Assembly: GCF_030528405.1 (NCBI RefSeq)
Contig: NZ_JAUMYY010000009.1
Span: forward strand, 1-49,530
DNA: 49,530 bases
Origin: Fusobacterium sp.
GTDB lineage: Bacteria > Fusobacteriota > Fusobacteriia > Fusobacteriales > Fusobacteriaceae
Direction: 5' to 3'
Shown here: positions 16,651 through 25,559 of the stretch, piece by piece
Layout of the letters: each line of letters opens with the position of its first letter
How positions within the stretch are numbered: position 1 is the first letter of the stretch
The notes under the pieces: model-generated
The model's input: only the letters and a program-made list of their open reading frames with translations
What the model was told of the DNA's origin: nothing
The model's database searches: none
Made by a program: the position numbers and the translations under genes

Positions 16651-17340
16651 TTAATTAAAAAATGATAATAGAATCGGAATAAGAAAGGAAGTAAAAATTG
16701 CAGCTAATCCTACAGCTAGTCCACTCATAGCTCCTTCTATTTCTCCTAATTCTAAAGCTTTAGATGTCCCTATAACATGACTAGATGTCCCTATTGCAAG
16801 ACCTCTTGCAACTGGATATTTTATAAATTTTCCGACTAAAGGTGCCATGACAGCTCCTGTTACTCCTGTTATAACTGTCATAAAAGCAATCAAGGAAGTT
16901 TCCCAGCCAAATTTATTTCCTATATCTAGTGCAACTGCCAATGTTACAGATTTAGGCAGCGATGCATAAAGAAAAATTGAACTAAATTTCCCTAAAATTC
17001 CTAGAGTATAAGTAATTACTATGGCAACTATACTCCCAATAAAAACTGAAAATAATATAGAAAAACAATTCTTTTTTAAAATTTTAAACTGTTCATGTAA
17101 CGAAGTACCAATAACAACAGTTGCAACAGGGTTTATAAGTATTTTTATCAACATTCCCCCTTTATCGTATGCTTCATAAGGAATATTAAAAAATATTAAA
17201 AAGAAAATTGATAGTATAATCCCTATCAATAAAGGATTAAAAAGTATAAATTTTATCTTTTGAGAAAGATATCTTCCAATTTGATAAGTCATTAAAGAAA
17301 GCATTATTCCGAAAAATGGATTAAATAGTATGTTTTTCAT
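16651..17340 (-). CDS. lrgB: LrgB/CidB-family membrane protein
   Basis: A 229-residue integral membrane protein. It carries the family signature ASLPKSVTLAVALDIG and the glycine-rich GTSSHVIGTSKALELGEIEGA. Its start overlaps the lrgA stop in an ATGA. LrgB with LrgA was first described as an antiholin. In Bacillus and Streptococcus, LrgAB-type pairs have been shown to move pyruvate and respond to lactate or pyruvate. The position at the end of a lactate fermentation operon fits transport of pyruvate, lactate or a product acid better than cell lysis. The substrate is inference. Confidence 0.88.
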   Translation of the reverse strand: MKNILFNPFFGIMLSLMTYQIGRYLSQKIKFILFNPLLIGIILSIFFLIFFNIPYEAYDKGGMLIKILINPVATVVIGTSLHEQFKILKKNCFSILFSVFIGSIVAIVITYTLGILGKFSSIFLYASLPKSVTLAVALDIGNKFGWETSLIAFMTVITGVTGAVMAPLVGKFIKYPVARGLAIGTSSHVIGTSKALELGEIEGAMSGLAVGLAAIFTSFLIPILLSFFN

Positions 17341-17711
17341 TTTTCCTCCTCATTTTTTTTCTTAAAAAATTTTGTATGTATATATATAATGATATCCGAA
17401 ACTTTTCCCACAATTAACATTGTCAAGAAAGTTGCTAAAATAGTTATTGTAAAAACTGTTAAGAAAATTTCCATTGTTATTAATTCTAATTCTTTGAGAA
17501 TCCCAACACCTACTGGAAGAAAAAAGAAAGATAAATACTTACGACAAATTGCTACTATATTTTTTAGAAAATCTACTTTTATTATTTTAAATTCTAGTAA
17601 AAGAAATAATATTATAGATGAAATAACAGTCTCAGAAAGTGGAAAAGAAATATACTTACTTATAGTTGTTCCTAATAAAGAAATGATTAAAATTAACATA
17701 CATTGCGCCAT
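17337..17711 (-). CDS. lrgA: LrgA/CidA-family membrane protein
   Basis: A 124-residue protein with four hydrophobic spans. It has the family pattern PLSETVISSIILFLLLEFKIIKVD and FFLPVGVGILKE. The usual LrgA length is about 120-150. GAGGAGG lies 7-8 bp before the ATG, and it is about 57 bp after lctP. It is the partner of LrgB, with translation coupled by an ATGA overlap. It is probably part of the lactate operon; see the LrgB entry for the likely role. Confidence 0.88.
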   Translation of the reverse strand: MAQCMLILIISLLGTTISKYISFPLSETVISSIILFLLLEFKIIKVDFLKNIVAICRKYLSFFFLPVGVGILKELELITMEIFLTVFTITILATFLTMLIVGKVSDIIIYIHTKFFKKKNEEEK

Positions 17712-17768
17712 ATTATTTAACCTCCTCTTTCTTAATATTTAAAATTTATATATAAGGAAGTAAAAATT

Positions 17769-19349
17769 TTATTTTAAAACCATTGGTAAATTAGGAAATA
17801 AAACATAAACATAAACTAGACTTAAAATAGCATATAAAGTCCATAAAATACAAATAGGCTCAAATACCTTTCTCATAACAATACCTTCGGAATCCTTTAA
17901 CCCCACTGTGGTACAAACAGCTACTACATTATTTGTACAGATCATATTTCCCAATGCTCCACCTGTGCTTTGTGCTGCAAAAATAACAGGGATACTTAGC
18001 TCTAATATCATACATGCTTTTGCATGCAAAGCTGAAAACATTATATTAGAACCTGTTGTTGTTCCTGCAACAAAAGAACCCAATGATCCTATAATTACTG
18101 CAAAAGCAGGATATATTTTCCCTGTTAAATTAGCAAGAGCAGTTGCGATAATAGTCAACATTCCTGTTACTTTCATTAAATTTGCCACTGCAAGCAATGC
18201 AGACATCGCTATTAGAGCACCTACAACACTTATAAATGATTCTTTCATATATTTAGGCATAGAACTTGTCGTTTTCAAGATAATAGAACCTATTAGACAT
18301 ACAGCAGCTATTGTTGTCCCAATCCAAACAGCAAAACCTAATTTAATAAACCATAATGGAGCAAAAAAACGAACTAATGGAAAAATAATCATTAGAATTA
18401 GATATGTTGAAACCGCTTTTAACGTAGACATCTCATTCTTTTGTTCGTTTCCATCCAGCTTTAAGCTAAATTCTGGTGGGATTACTGTTTTTTTATTAAA
18501 TAATTTTATGTATATAACTGCTGCGATTAAAGAAAAAATTCCTGCACAGATAGTAGGAAATTCTGCTCCCACAAATGTTCCCATTAATATCAATGTCATT
18601 CCATATACAAAACCTGTAAAAATAGAAAAAATTATTATTTCTTTATCAAAAGCTTTCTTTCTATATAAAATAAATAAAACTATCATAGGGCAAAATAATG
18701 CACCAAAAAAATGGATAAAAGAAGTTGCCATAGAGATGTTCATAATAGTGGCCTCTACATTTATATTAGTAGGAACAGGGGTATTACTGACCCAAGGGAC
18801 TGTGTTCATCATTTCAAAAACTATTTCAGGAGTTTGAGTTGATAAATATGGACTAAATCCTCCTATCGTTGTTAATCCAGCTGCTCCTAATGATGCAGCA
18901 ATTCCATTAAAAATTAATGCTGCACTTACAGCTTCTAAGACAGGAAGCCCTAATGCCATTAAAAATGGTGCACAAATAGCAGCTGGTGTTCCCGCTCCTG
19001 CAACTCCTTCCAAAAATCCACCAAAACAAAATGCAATTATAATAATTTGTTTTCTCCTATCTAATGTTAATTCAGCAATACTTTCTTTAATTTTATTCAT
19101 GGCATTCGTATGTACAAGCATATTTAAAATTAAAAATGCTGCCCATATCATATATACCATTTTAGAGCCTTCTATTATTCCTATTTTAGTTTGTTTAAAA
19201 ACTTCCATTTTTTCTGTACCAAAATAGAGAATAGCAATAATCATCGTATAAATCATTGCAAATAATGATACCCATTTTGCAGGTTTTTTAAAACCAATTA
19301 CTCCTGTTGTTATTACTAATAAAGGGCTTAAAGATAAAAATAATTCCAA
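17769..19349 (-). CDS. lctP: L-lactate/glycolate permease, LctP/LldP family
   Basis: About 526 residues with 12-14 hydrophobic spans. The family signature GGFLEGVAGAGTPAAICAPF and the repeat-like GSFVAGTTTGSNIMFSALH are both present. The best start is the TTG at 19347-19349: GGAGGT lies 8 bp upstream, inside the longer ATG-started frame (to 19364), which has no ribosome-binding site of its own. It imports lactate by proton symport. It sits directly after etfA1 in the operon and is the strongest pointer to lactate as the substrate of the whole cluster. Confidence 0.92.
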   Translation of the reverse strand: MELFLSLSPLLVITTGVIGFKKPAKWVSLFAMIYTMIIAILYFGTEKMEVFKQTKIGIIEGSKMVYMIWAAFLILNMLVHTNAMNKIKESIAELTLDRRKQIIIIAFCFGGFLEGVAGAGTPAAICAPFLMALGLPVLEAVSAALIFNGIAASLGAAGLTTIGGFSPYLSTQTPEIVFEMMNTVPWVSNTPVPTNINVEATIMNISMATSFIHFFGALFCPMIVLFILYRKKAFDKEIIIFSIFTGFVYGMTLILMGTFVGAEFPTICAGIFSLIAAVIYIKLFNKKTVIPPEFSLKLDGNEQKNEMSTLKAVSTYLILMIIFPLVRFFAPLWFIKLGFAVWIGTTIAAVCLIGSIILKTTSSMPKYMKESFISVVGALIAMSALLAVANLMKVTGMLTIIATALANLTGKIYPAFAVIIGSLGSFVAGTTTGSNIMFSALHAKACMILELSIPVIFAAQSTGGALGNMICTNNVVAVCTTVGLKDSEGIVMRKVFEPICILWTLYAILSLVYVYVLFPNLPMVLK

Positions 19350-19379
19350 AATTACCACCTCCATATATAGTTTAATTTC

Positions 19380-20354
19380 TCATTCAGATTTTATTTTTTT
19401 AATTTCTTCTATCATAATAGGTAATATATCTATCACATTTCCAACAATTCCTACATCTGCTACCTCAAAAATAGGTGCATCTTCAGCTTTATTAATTGCA
19501 ACAATATATTTAGAACTTGTTATCCCTGAAATATGTTGAGTTGCTCCTGAAACTCCACAGGCAATATACAATTTAGGAGCTACAATCTTCCCTGATTGAC
19601 CTATTTGATGTGTACGAGAAACCCAATTCTCTTCTGTTACTGGTCTAGTTGCTCCAACAACTCCATTACAAACTTTAGCTAATTGTTTAACCAATTCAAA
19701 ATTTTCTTTACTTCCCATTCCACGACCACCTGTAACTATAACTTCAGCTTCTTCTAAATTAACATTTTCTGAAATTTCTTTAACTACATCCAAAATTTTT
19801 GTTAAAAGATTTTTCTCTTCTAGTGTTTCTTTTAGAATATTCCCAAAATTTCCTGTAATAGTTTCTTTTTTACAAACTCCTGAACGTAATATGATGATTG
19901 AAGAATTTACCTCGGGAACTACAACCTCTCTTAAAATGTTTCCATTATATATAGGAAGAGTTATAATCCATTTTTTATCATCATACCTCATTTCAACCAC
20001 ATCCGTTAAAGCAGGAATTTCTATTTGGCTTGCTATAATGCTTCCTAAGTCTTTTCCATCTGGAGTAGATCCAATAAAAATCATATTTGGTTTATATTTT
20101 TGAACCAATTGGCTTAGAGATTTTCCTAAAAATTCTATATTTTTATTTTTATTTTCTGTATAGATTACTTTATCTGCTCCAAATTTTATACATTCTTTTG
20201 CAGCCTCTTCTAATGCTTCGCCTATTAAAACAGCTATAACTTGTTTTCCCGTTTCTTTTGCAACTTTTGTAGCCTGTGTTAAAGCTTCTAAGGATACATT
20301 GATAGGAGATTTTTCATTTGTTTCTACATATACCATTATATTTTTATTATCCAT
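19380..20354 (-). CDS. etfA: Electron transfer flavoprotein alpha subunit (copy 1)
   Basis: A 324-residue protein with the full FAD-binding C-terminal domain: GGRGMGSKENF (about 209), TRPVTEENW (about 236), QIGQSGK (250-256), GVSGATQH (267-274) and the closing VGIVGNVIDILP. All are canonical. It lies 12 bp after etfB1 with a G-rich ribosome-binding site. With EtfB1 it carries electrons to or from the acyl-CoA dehydrogenase encoded just upstream (21161-22297). That order is the same as in bcd-etfB-etfA and acryloyl-CoA reductase operons. Whether it bifurcates electrons cannot be decided by eye. Confidence 0.93.
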   Translation of the reverse strand: MDNKNIMVYVETNEKSPINVSLEALTQATKVAKETGKQVIAVLIGEALEEAAKECIKFGADKVIYTENKNKNIEFLGKSLSQLVQKYKPNMIFIGSTPDGKDLGSIIASQIEIPALTDVVEMRYDDKKWIITLPIYNGNILREVVVPEVNSSIIILRSGVCKKETITGNFGNILKETLEEKNLLTKILDVVKEISENVNLEEAEVIVTGGRGMGSKENFELVKQLAKVCNGVVGATRPVTEENWVSRTHQIGQSGKIVAPKLYIACGVSGATQHISGITSSKYIVAINKAEDAPIFEVADVGIVGNVIDILPIMIEEIKKIKSE

Positions 20355-20366
20355 AATAATAACCCC

Positions 20367-21146
20367 CTATAATATTTTCGCTTCTAAGATTTTTTCAATA
20401 GCTTGTTTGACTAGTTCTTCAGGACTTCCTGTTTTTAGTTTTACTCCAGCCTGTCTTTTAGGTGGTGCAAATTCTTTTAGATTTTCAATAATATTTTTTT
20501 CATTGAAATCAATTTTTATTTCTAAAATTTCTTTTTTTCTTGCAAGCATTTTACTTTTTATTGTAGGATAGCGAGGCTCATAACTTGGTTTAGTAACAGT
20601 TACTAAACAAGGAAACTCAGTTTCTATTTTTTGATATCCTTCTTCTGTTTCTCTTTTAGCAATAACTTTATTTTCTTCTAATACATTAATGTCTACTAAG
20701 TTTGTAATAACACCATATTTTAGATAATTTCCTAGCATAATTCCCACTTGCCCTGAGCTAAAGTCAGTACTTTCTTTCCCACAAAAAATAATATCAAACT
20801 TCTTTCCTCTTTGTTCTTCAATTTTATTTATTCCTTCTTTTAAAATTTTTGCAACATGTATAGTTTCTATATTTTGATAATTCTCATTTTTAATGTAAAA
20901 AGCCTCATCAGCCCCTACTGCCAAACAATTTTTTAAACTATTTGTTACATTTTCTCCACTTAAAGAAAGAACACATATATTTCCTCTCTTTAATTCTTTT
21001 AAACGAGTTGCCATTTCTAAAGCATAGGTATCAAAGGCATTTACAACTTCTGCTACTCCTTCTAAAGCTGGTTTTCCAGTATTAGCATTCATTGAAATTT
21101 CAACTGAATCATCTGGGACTTGCTTGATGCAAACTAGTATCTCCAT
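20367..21146 (-). CDS. etfB: Electron transfer flavoprotein beta subunit (copy 1)
   Basis: A 259-residue protein of normal length for EtfB. The opening VCIKQVPD, the strand NAFDTYALEMATRLKE, the site DIIFCGKESTDFSSGQVG and the late VTKPSYEPRYPTIKSKMLARKK are family hallmarks. It lies 14 bp downstream of acyl-CoA dehydrogenase 1 and is followed by etfA1. The GKESTD...GQVG loop, which contacts the nucleotide or second flavin, is intact, unlike in EtfB2. It is the probable electron partner of acyl-CoA dehydrogenase 1. Confidence 0.93.
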   Translation of the reverse strand: MEILVCIKQVPDDSVEISMNANTGKPALEGVAEVVNAFDTYALEMATRLKELKRGNICVLSLSGENVTNSLKNCLAVGADEAFYIKNENYQNIETIHVAKILKEGINKIEEQRGKKFDIIFCGKESTDFSSGQVGIMLGNYLKYGVITNLVDINVLEENKVIAKRETEEGYQKIETEFPCLVTVTKPSYEPRYPTIKSKMLARKKEILEIKIDFNEKNIIENLKEFAPPKRQAGVKLKTGSPEELVKQAIEKILEAKIL

Positions 21147-21160
21147 TTTATATGCCCTCC

Positions 21161-22297
21161 TTATCTTCCAATTACATTGTTTGCTATTACTATTCTTTGA
21201 ATTTCATTTGTTCCTTCAAAGATTTGGAATATTTTAGCATCTCTTATCAGTTTTTCTACAGGATATTCTCTGCTATAACCATAACCACCAAATACTTGTA
21301 TTGCTTCGGATGAAACCTCCATAGCTATATCTGCAGCATAACATTTTGCTATTGCTGATTCTTTAGCATAAGGTAAAGCTAAATCCATTTTAGTTAATGC
21401 ATGAGCTACCATTTGTCTTGCTGTTTCAGTTTTTATTTCCATATCAGCTATTTTAAATTGTAAAGCTTGATTTTTTATAATAGGTTTTCCAAATTGAATT
21501 CTTTCTTTTCCATAGTTTACTGCTTCTTGAATACCTCTTTGTGCTATACCTGTTGCAATACACCCCATCCATGCTCTTGCTTGGTCTAAAGTTTTCATTG
21601 CAATTGCAAATCCCTCTCCTTCTTTTCCAACTAACGCAGAAGCAGGTATTCTACAGTCTTCAAGGACAACATCACAAGTATTTGATGTTCTTATCCCCAT
21701 TTTATTTTCATGGTTTCCAGTACTTAAACCTGGAGTTCCTTTTTCAATAAAAAACATTGAAATCCCTTTTACTCCTTTTGTTTTATCTGTCATAGCAGTA
21801 ATACAATAAAAAGAAGCAACCTCTCCATTAGTGATAAAGCACTTTCTACCATTTAAAATATACTCATCTCCATCTTTTATTGCTGTAGTTTTTCCAGCAC
21901 TTGCATCTGAACCAGCTCCTGGTTCTGTTAAACAAAAAGCTCCAAAGCCGCCTTCTAAAACTAAATCACACATTTTTTTCTTTTGCTTATCACTTCCAGC
22001 AATTAAAACTGGCTTCATTGCTAGACCACTTGCTGAAATTGTAGTTGCAAATCCAGCATCAGCAATTGCCATCTGCTCTAATAAAGCAGCTACATCTATT
22101 CTGCTTAAACCTGGTCCTCCAAATTCTTCTGGAACTTCTAAAGCGTGGTATCCTTGTTCTATTGCCTTATCATAAATTTTTTTTGGCCAATCCCCTGTTA
22201 CATCATATTCTCTACATTGTTCTTTTACTTCATTTTCACAAAATTTTTTTACATCCTCCAATAAATCTTGAGCTTCTTCTGAAATTATATATGCCAT
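21161..22297 (-). CDS. Acyl-CoA dehydrogenase 1, candidate acryloyl-CoA reductase
   Basis: A 378-residue protein, standard length. Seen: FCLTEPGAGSDA, FITNG, the FAD-contacting GGYGYSREYPVEKL and the catalytic-Glu motif QIFEGTNEIQR (Glu361). It belongs to the short-chain/butyryl-CoA dehydrogenase group. Directly followed by etfB1-etfA1, which resembles the acryloyl-CoA reductase (acrC with acrA/acrB) of Clostridium propionicum. With the dehydratase upstream, the likely reaction is acryloyl-CoA to propionyl-CoA. Crotonyl-CoA reduction cannot be excluded. A second family member lies at 25560-26711, so the split of work between the two is open. Confidence 0.88.
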   Translation of the reverse strand: MAYIISEEAQDLLEDVKKFCENEVKEQCREYDVTGDWPKKIYDKAIEQGYHALEVPEEFGGPGLSRIDVAALLEQMAIADAGFATTISASGLAMKPVLIAGSDKQKKKMCDLVLEGGFGAFCLTEPGAGSDASAGKTTAIKDGDEYILNGRKCFITNGEVASFYCITAMTDKTKGVKGISMFFIEKGTPGLSTGNHENKMGIRTSNTCDVVLEDCRIPASALVGKEGEGFAIAMKTLDQARAWMGCIATGIAQRGIQEAVNYGKERIQFGKPIIKNQALQFKIADMEIKTETARQMVAHALTKMDLALPYAKESAIAKCYAADIAMEVSSEAIQVFGGYGYSREYPVEKLIRDAKIFQIFEGTNEIQRIVIANNVIGR

Positions 22298-22337
22298 TTT
22301 TATACCTCCTAAACAAATACACTCTTTTTTAATAAGA

Positions 22338-23765
22338 CTAAATTTTATAGCAAATTTTATTTGGATTTAAAATCATTTTAGGGTCAAAAACTTCTTTAAT
22401 ACCTTTCATAAGTCTCATATTTACTGGTCCTGCAAATTCAGATAGATAGTCCATTTTTCCAAATCCTATTCCATGTTCTCCTGAAATTTGCCCGCCTAAT
22501 TCTGCCGCTTTTTTGTAAATATCTGTCATAAATTCATCCACTTGCTTTTTAAATTCTCCTTCTTCCATATCATTACTACAAGAATAAATATGAAGATTTC
22601 CATCTCCAGCATGACCAAAACTTTTAACAGTGAAATCAAATTTTTTCCCTACTTCATTTACATAGTGTAAATAATTTGCTATTTGATTCACAGGAACAAC
22701 AACATCACATTCATCTAATAATTTTGTTTCTGCTTCAATAGCTTCCAAAAAACTACTTCTAGCAGCCCAAGCATCTTTTTTCTTTGCTGGAGTATCAGCT
22801 ACTAATACATCCAAAGCACCCGCTTCTAAAACCACTTCTGCTGCCTTTTCAATAAGTACTTCTAAATCCTCCATATTTTCTCCATCAAAAGTTACAAGTA
22901 AATAAGCTCCTATTTCAGTTCCATCTAATTCTTTTGGAAAAACACTTTTACCAATATATCTTTCTGAAGATAACACTATTTCTTTTTCCATAAACTCTAA
23001 TGCTTGAGGTTGTAAATGGTTCATAAAAAATTTAGGTACTGTTCTTATACAATCATCTAAATTTTCATAAGGTATGATTAGACTTATTGTTTCTTTTGGT
23101 GCAGGAATTAATTTTAAAGTTAATTCTGTTATAATTCCCAAAGTTCCTTCTGAACCTATCATTAAATTTAATAAACTGTAACCTGTACTTGTTTTAGATA
23201 CTGTAGCTCCTAATTTTATAATTTCGCCTGTTGGAAGTACAACTGTCATAGCTCTTACATAATCTCTAGTACAACCATATTTTACTGCTCTCATTCCTCC
23301 AGCATTAGTTGAAACATTTCCTCCAAGAGTTGCATATTTTTCACCTGGGTCAGGCGGGTATAATAAACCTTGTTTTAAAGCATCTTCTGCTAACTCAATC
23401 AATAGTACTCCTGGTTCTACTCTTACAACAAAATTTTCATAATCATATTCTAAAATTTTATTCATTTTAGTCATATTAATCATAACTCCGCCTTTTATAG
23501 CAACTGAAGCACCTGTTAATCCTGTTCCTGCACCTCTTGGAGTTACGGGAATATTATTTTCATAACATAACTTGACAATAGCAGAAATATCCTCTGTTGT
23601 AGTTGCATCTATCAAAACTTCTGGAATACCTTTACCATAAATAGGCATTTCATCATGGAAAAAATCTTGATTAATTTCCTCTCCAACATAAACCTTATCT
23701 GGAACAATTTCTTTAAATTTTTCTATTAATTCTTGATTGACTGTATTATAAGTGCAATTTTGCAT
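22338..23765 (-). CDS. glcD: FAD-linked 2-hydroxyacid (D-lactate) dehydrogenase, GlcD type
   Basis: A 475-residue protein. The N-terminal FAD-binding (PCMH) domain has TPRGAGTGLTGASVAI (near 78), YPPDPGEKYATLGGNVSTNAGG and GSEGTLGIITELTLKL. The C-terminal catalytic domain shows KSFGHAGDGNLHIY and GEHGIGFGK, which carries metal or substrate ligands in this family. It is placed right after etfB2-etfA2, the same order as the electron-confurcating lactate dehydrogenase genes lctBCD of Acetobacterium woodii. The likely reaction is D-lactate to pyruvate with electrons passed to an ETF. Glycolate or 2-hydroxyglutarate are possible substrates of relatives. Confidence 0.9.
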   Translation of the reverse strand: MQNCTYNTVNQELIEKFKEIVPDKVYVGEEINQDFFHDEMPIYGKGIPEVLIDATTTEDISAIVKLCYENNIPVTPRGAGTGLTGASVAIKGGVMINMTKMNKILEYDYENFVVRVEPGVLLIELAEDALKQGLLYPPDPGEKYATLGGNVSTNAGGMRAVKYGCTRDYVRAMTVVLPTGEIIKLGATVSKTSTGYSLLNLMIGSEGTLGIITELTLKLIPAPKETISLIIPYENLDDCIRTVPKFFMNHLQPQALEFMEKEIVLSSERYIGKSVFPKELDGTEIGAYLLVTFDGENMEDLEVLIEKAAEVVLEAGALDVLVADTPAKKKDAWAARSSFLEAIEAETKLLDECDVVVPVNQIANYLHYVNEVGKKFDFTVKSFGHAGDGNLHIYSCSNDMEEGEFKKQVDEFMTDIYKKAAELGGQISGEHGIGFGKMDYLSEFAGPVNMRLMKGIKEVFDPKMILNPNKICYKI

Positions 23766-23794
23766 ATCCTTACCTCCTTATATAATTTTTACTC

Positions 23795-24748
23795 CTATAT
23801 GTTTTTTAATAAAGTTATTAACTGAGGTACAACTTCAAATAAATCAGCCACTATCCCAAAATCAGAATAACGAAATGATTCTGCATTTGGATTGTTATTT
23901 ACCATCACAATATGTCTTGCTTGTTGAACACCAGCCATATGTTGCATCGCACCAGAGATACCAAAACCTAAATATAACTCAGGTTTTATAATTTTCCCTG
24001 TTTGTCCTATTTTTTCATATTCTGGTCTCCAGCCATGATCAACTACTGCTCTTGTTACCCCAATAGTTGCACCTATTAAATCAGCCAATTTTTCTATCAT
24101 AGAAAAATTTTCTTTTCCTTTAATTCCTTTTCCAACACCAATAACTATTTTTGCAGTTTCCAAAGGGTGTTTTTGAATATTCTTTTTTTTCTTAGCACTA
24201 ATGAGATATGATATAAAAATAGGAATTTTACTTAAAATTTTTTCTGTTTCTATATACTCCACTTTTTTTCTTTCATCTTTTTTATAAATATTTCCTGAAA
24301 AAGTTACGACAAATCCATGATATTTTGTATTACTTTCTTCAATAGCACGAGAACCATATAAAAAACGCCTCCATAATATAGAATCTTTAAGAATAAATGA
24401 AATTACATTCGGAATAAAATTCCACTTCAAATAGGCTGCAATATATGGAGCTACTTCTTTTTCTTGAAGACTATTCCCCAACATGATACAATCTATTTTT
24501 TCTTTTTTTACTATATATTGAAAAAGATGGCTTATTTCATATATGTTGTTTTCTCTTTGGGTCTCTAAAAGAAATACTTTATCTATAGCCCACTCTTTTA
24601 ATTCTTCTTCAAGGAAGCTTTTATTTTCTAAAATAGCTAAAAATAGCCTAGCTCCTTGCTCTTTTTTCCACATACTTGCAATATTTAATAATTCTTGAGA
24701 ACGAGAAGATAAACTTTTCTTTTCTTTAATGTAAAGTAAAATATTCAT
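23795..24748 (-). CDS. etfA: Electron transfer flavoprotein alpha subunit (copy 2)
   Basis: A 317-residue protein. The FAD domain is kept: GVGKGIKGKENF (about 194), TRAVVDHGW (about 222), KIGQTGK (236-242), GISGAMQH (253-260). The N-terminal half is much less conserved than in copy 1 (for example WKKEQGARLFLAILENKSF). There is no ferredoxin domain at the N-terminus, unlike A. woodii LctC. It is 11 bp after etfB2 and is followed by the GlcD gene, so it probably serves the lactate dehydrogenase. It could also serve acyl-CoA dehydrogenase 2 upstream. Confidence 0.88.
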   Translation of the reverse strand: MNILLYIKEKKSLSSRSQELLNIASMWKKEQGARLFLAILENKSFLEEELKEWAIDKVFLLETQRENNIYEISHLFQYIVKKEKIDCIMLGNSLQEKEVAPYIAAYLKWNFIPNVISFILKDSILWRRFLYGSRAIEESNTKYHGFVVTFSGNIYKKDERKKVEYIETEKILSKIPIFISYLISAKKKKNIQKHPLETAKIVIGVGKGIKGKENFSMIEKLADLIGATIGVTRAVVDHGWRPEYEKIGQTGKIIKPELYLGFGISGAMQHMAGVQQARHIVMVNNNPNAESFRYSDFGIVADLFEVVPQLITLLKNI

Positions 24749-24759
24749 TTTGTATCACC

Positions 24760-25485
24760 TTAATCAACTAGTTTCCACTTTTGTAAATATTCTAATAATA
24801 ATAGAGTCCCTTCTTGGGAATTTAAATCTTTATAAATAATTTGTTTCCTTTTTCTGTCTTGATAGATAACTTTAGTATTATTTTCTATTTTTTTATTGAT
24901 GTACTTTATAGTTTTAATTTCCTTATTTTGAATAGACAGAATATTCATAATAGAAGGGTATTCTGCTTCATATACATTTTGACTAAATGCAAAAATTCCA
25001 CTATTTTCTATTTTTAAAGTATCTATACTTTCATCTTTTTCTTGTATGGCAATATAATTTTTACTGTAATCAACAGATAAAATATGAGAATATAAAGGCT
25101 GGTTTAAAAGCAATGCTAAATGGCTAGGCAATTCCCCTCTATCATTATTGACATCTCTTATCCCCATAAAAATATCATCATATTTTTCTTTTTGTATTTC
25201 ATTAGCTATATTTTTTGCTATTTCAGAAATTTTCATATTTTGACAAAGAAAAAAAATCCCTCGATCTGCTCCTAATGCTAGTGCTGTTCTTAAATTATAT
25301 TGTGATTTTCTTTTTGATAAAAAAAGGCAAATAATTTCTGTTTTAACTTTTTCTTTTATTTTTCTTGCTTGTAATAGAGCATACTCATCATAGGGATTCA
25401 AAATAAACTTTTCTTTAATATTTTCTTTTGTTAATACTTCATTAGTGGGAAATGTTTCACGTATAATAACTATTATTTTTCTCAT
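24760..25485 (-). CDS. etfB: Electron transfer flavoprotein beta subunit (copy 2, divergent)
   Basis: A 241-residue EtfB-like protein, recognisable by NPYDEYALLQARKIKE, ALALGADRG and DIFMGIRDVNNDRGELPSHLA. It is clearly divergent from copy 1. The canonical GK(Q/E)...D...GQ(V/T)G loop reads GIRDVNNDRGELP, without the glutamine. The late PSY..RYP segment reads NVYEAEYPSIMNI. It therefore may not bind the usual nucleotide or flavin in the normal way. It is the first gene after an intra-operon hairpin. Its partner is EtfA2. Confidence 0.8.
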   Translation of the reverse strand: MRKIIVIIRETFPTNEVLTKENIKEKFILNPYDEYALLQARKIKEKVKTEIICLFLSKRKSQYNLRTALALGADRGIFFLCQNMKISEIAKNIANEIQKEKYDDIFMGIRDVNNDRGELPSHLALLLNQPLYSHILSVDYSKNYIAIQEKDESIDTLKIENSGIFAFSQNVYEAEYPSIMNILSIQNKEIKTIKYINKKIENNTKVIYQDRKRKQIIYKDLNSQEGTLLLLEYLQKWKLVD

Positions 25486-25506
25486 TTTCTATCCCCTATT
25501 TGAAAA

Positions 25507-25534
25507 TAAGGAGCTATTTAAGTGAAGCTCCTTA
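25507..25534 (-). terminator. Hairpin inside the lactate operon, possible attenuator or mRNA processing site
   Basis: A 9-bp inverted repeat, TAAGGAGCT (25507-25515) and AGCTCCTTA (25526-25534), lies in the 74-bp gap between acyl-CoA dehydrogenase 2 and etfB2. On the minus strand only a short U-rich stretch follows it. It would be a leaky terminator, or a stabilising end for the upstream mRNA, more than a full stop. Confidence 0.55.
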
Positions 25535-25559
25535 TCTTCTGTATTTAAAAATTTTGAAA

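Noticed and set aside
17908-18837. Plus-strand open frame of 309 codons
   Set aside because: Antisense to lctP, which has full family signatures; the frame is a shadow of its codon pattern.
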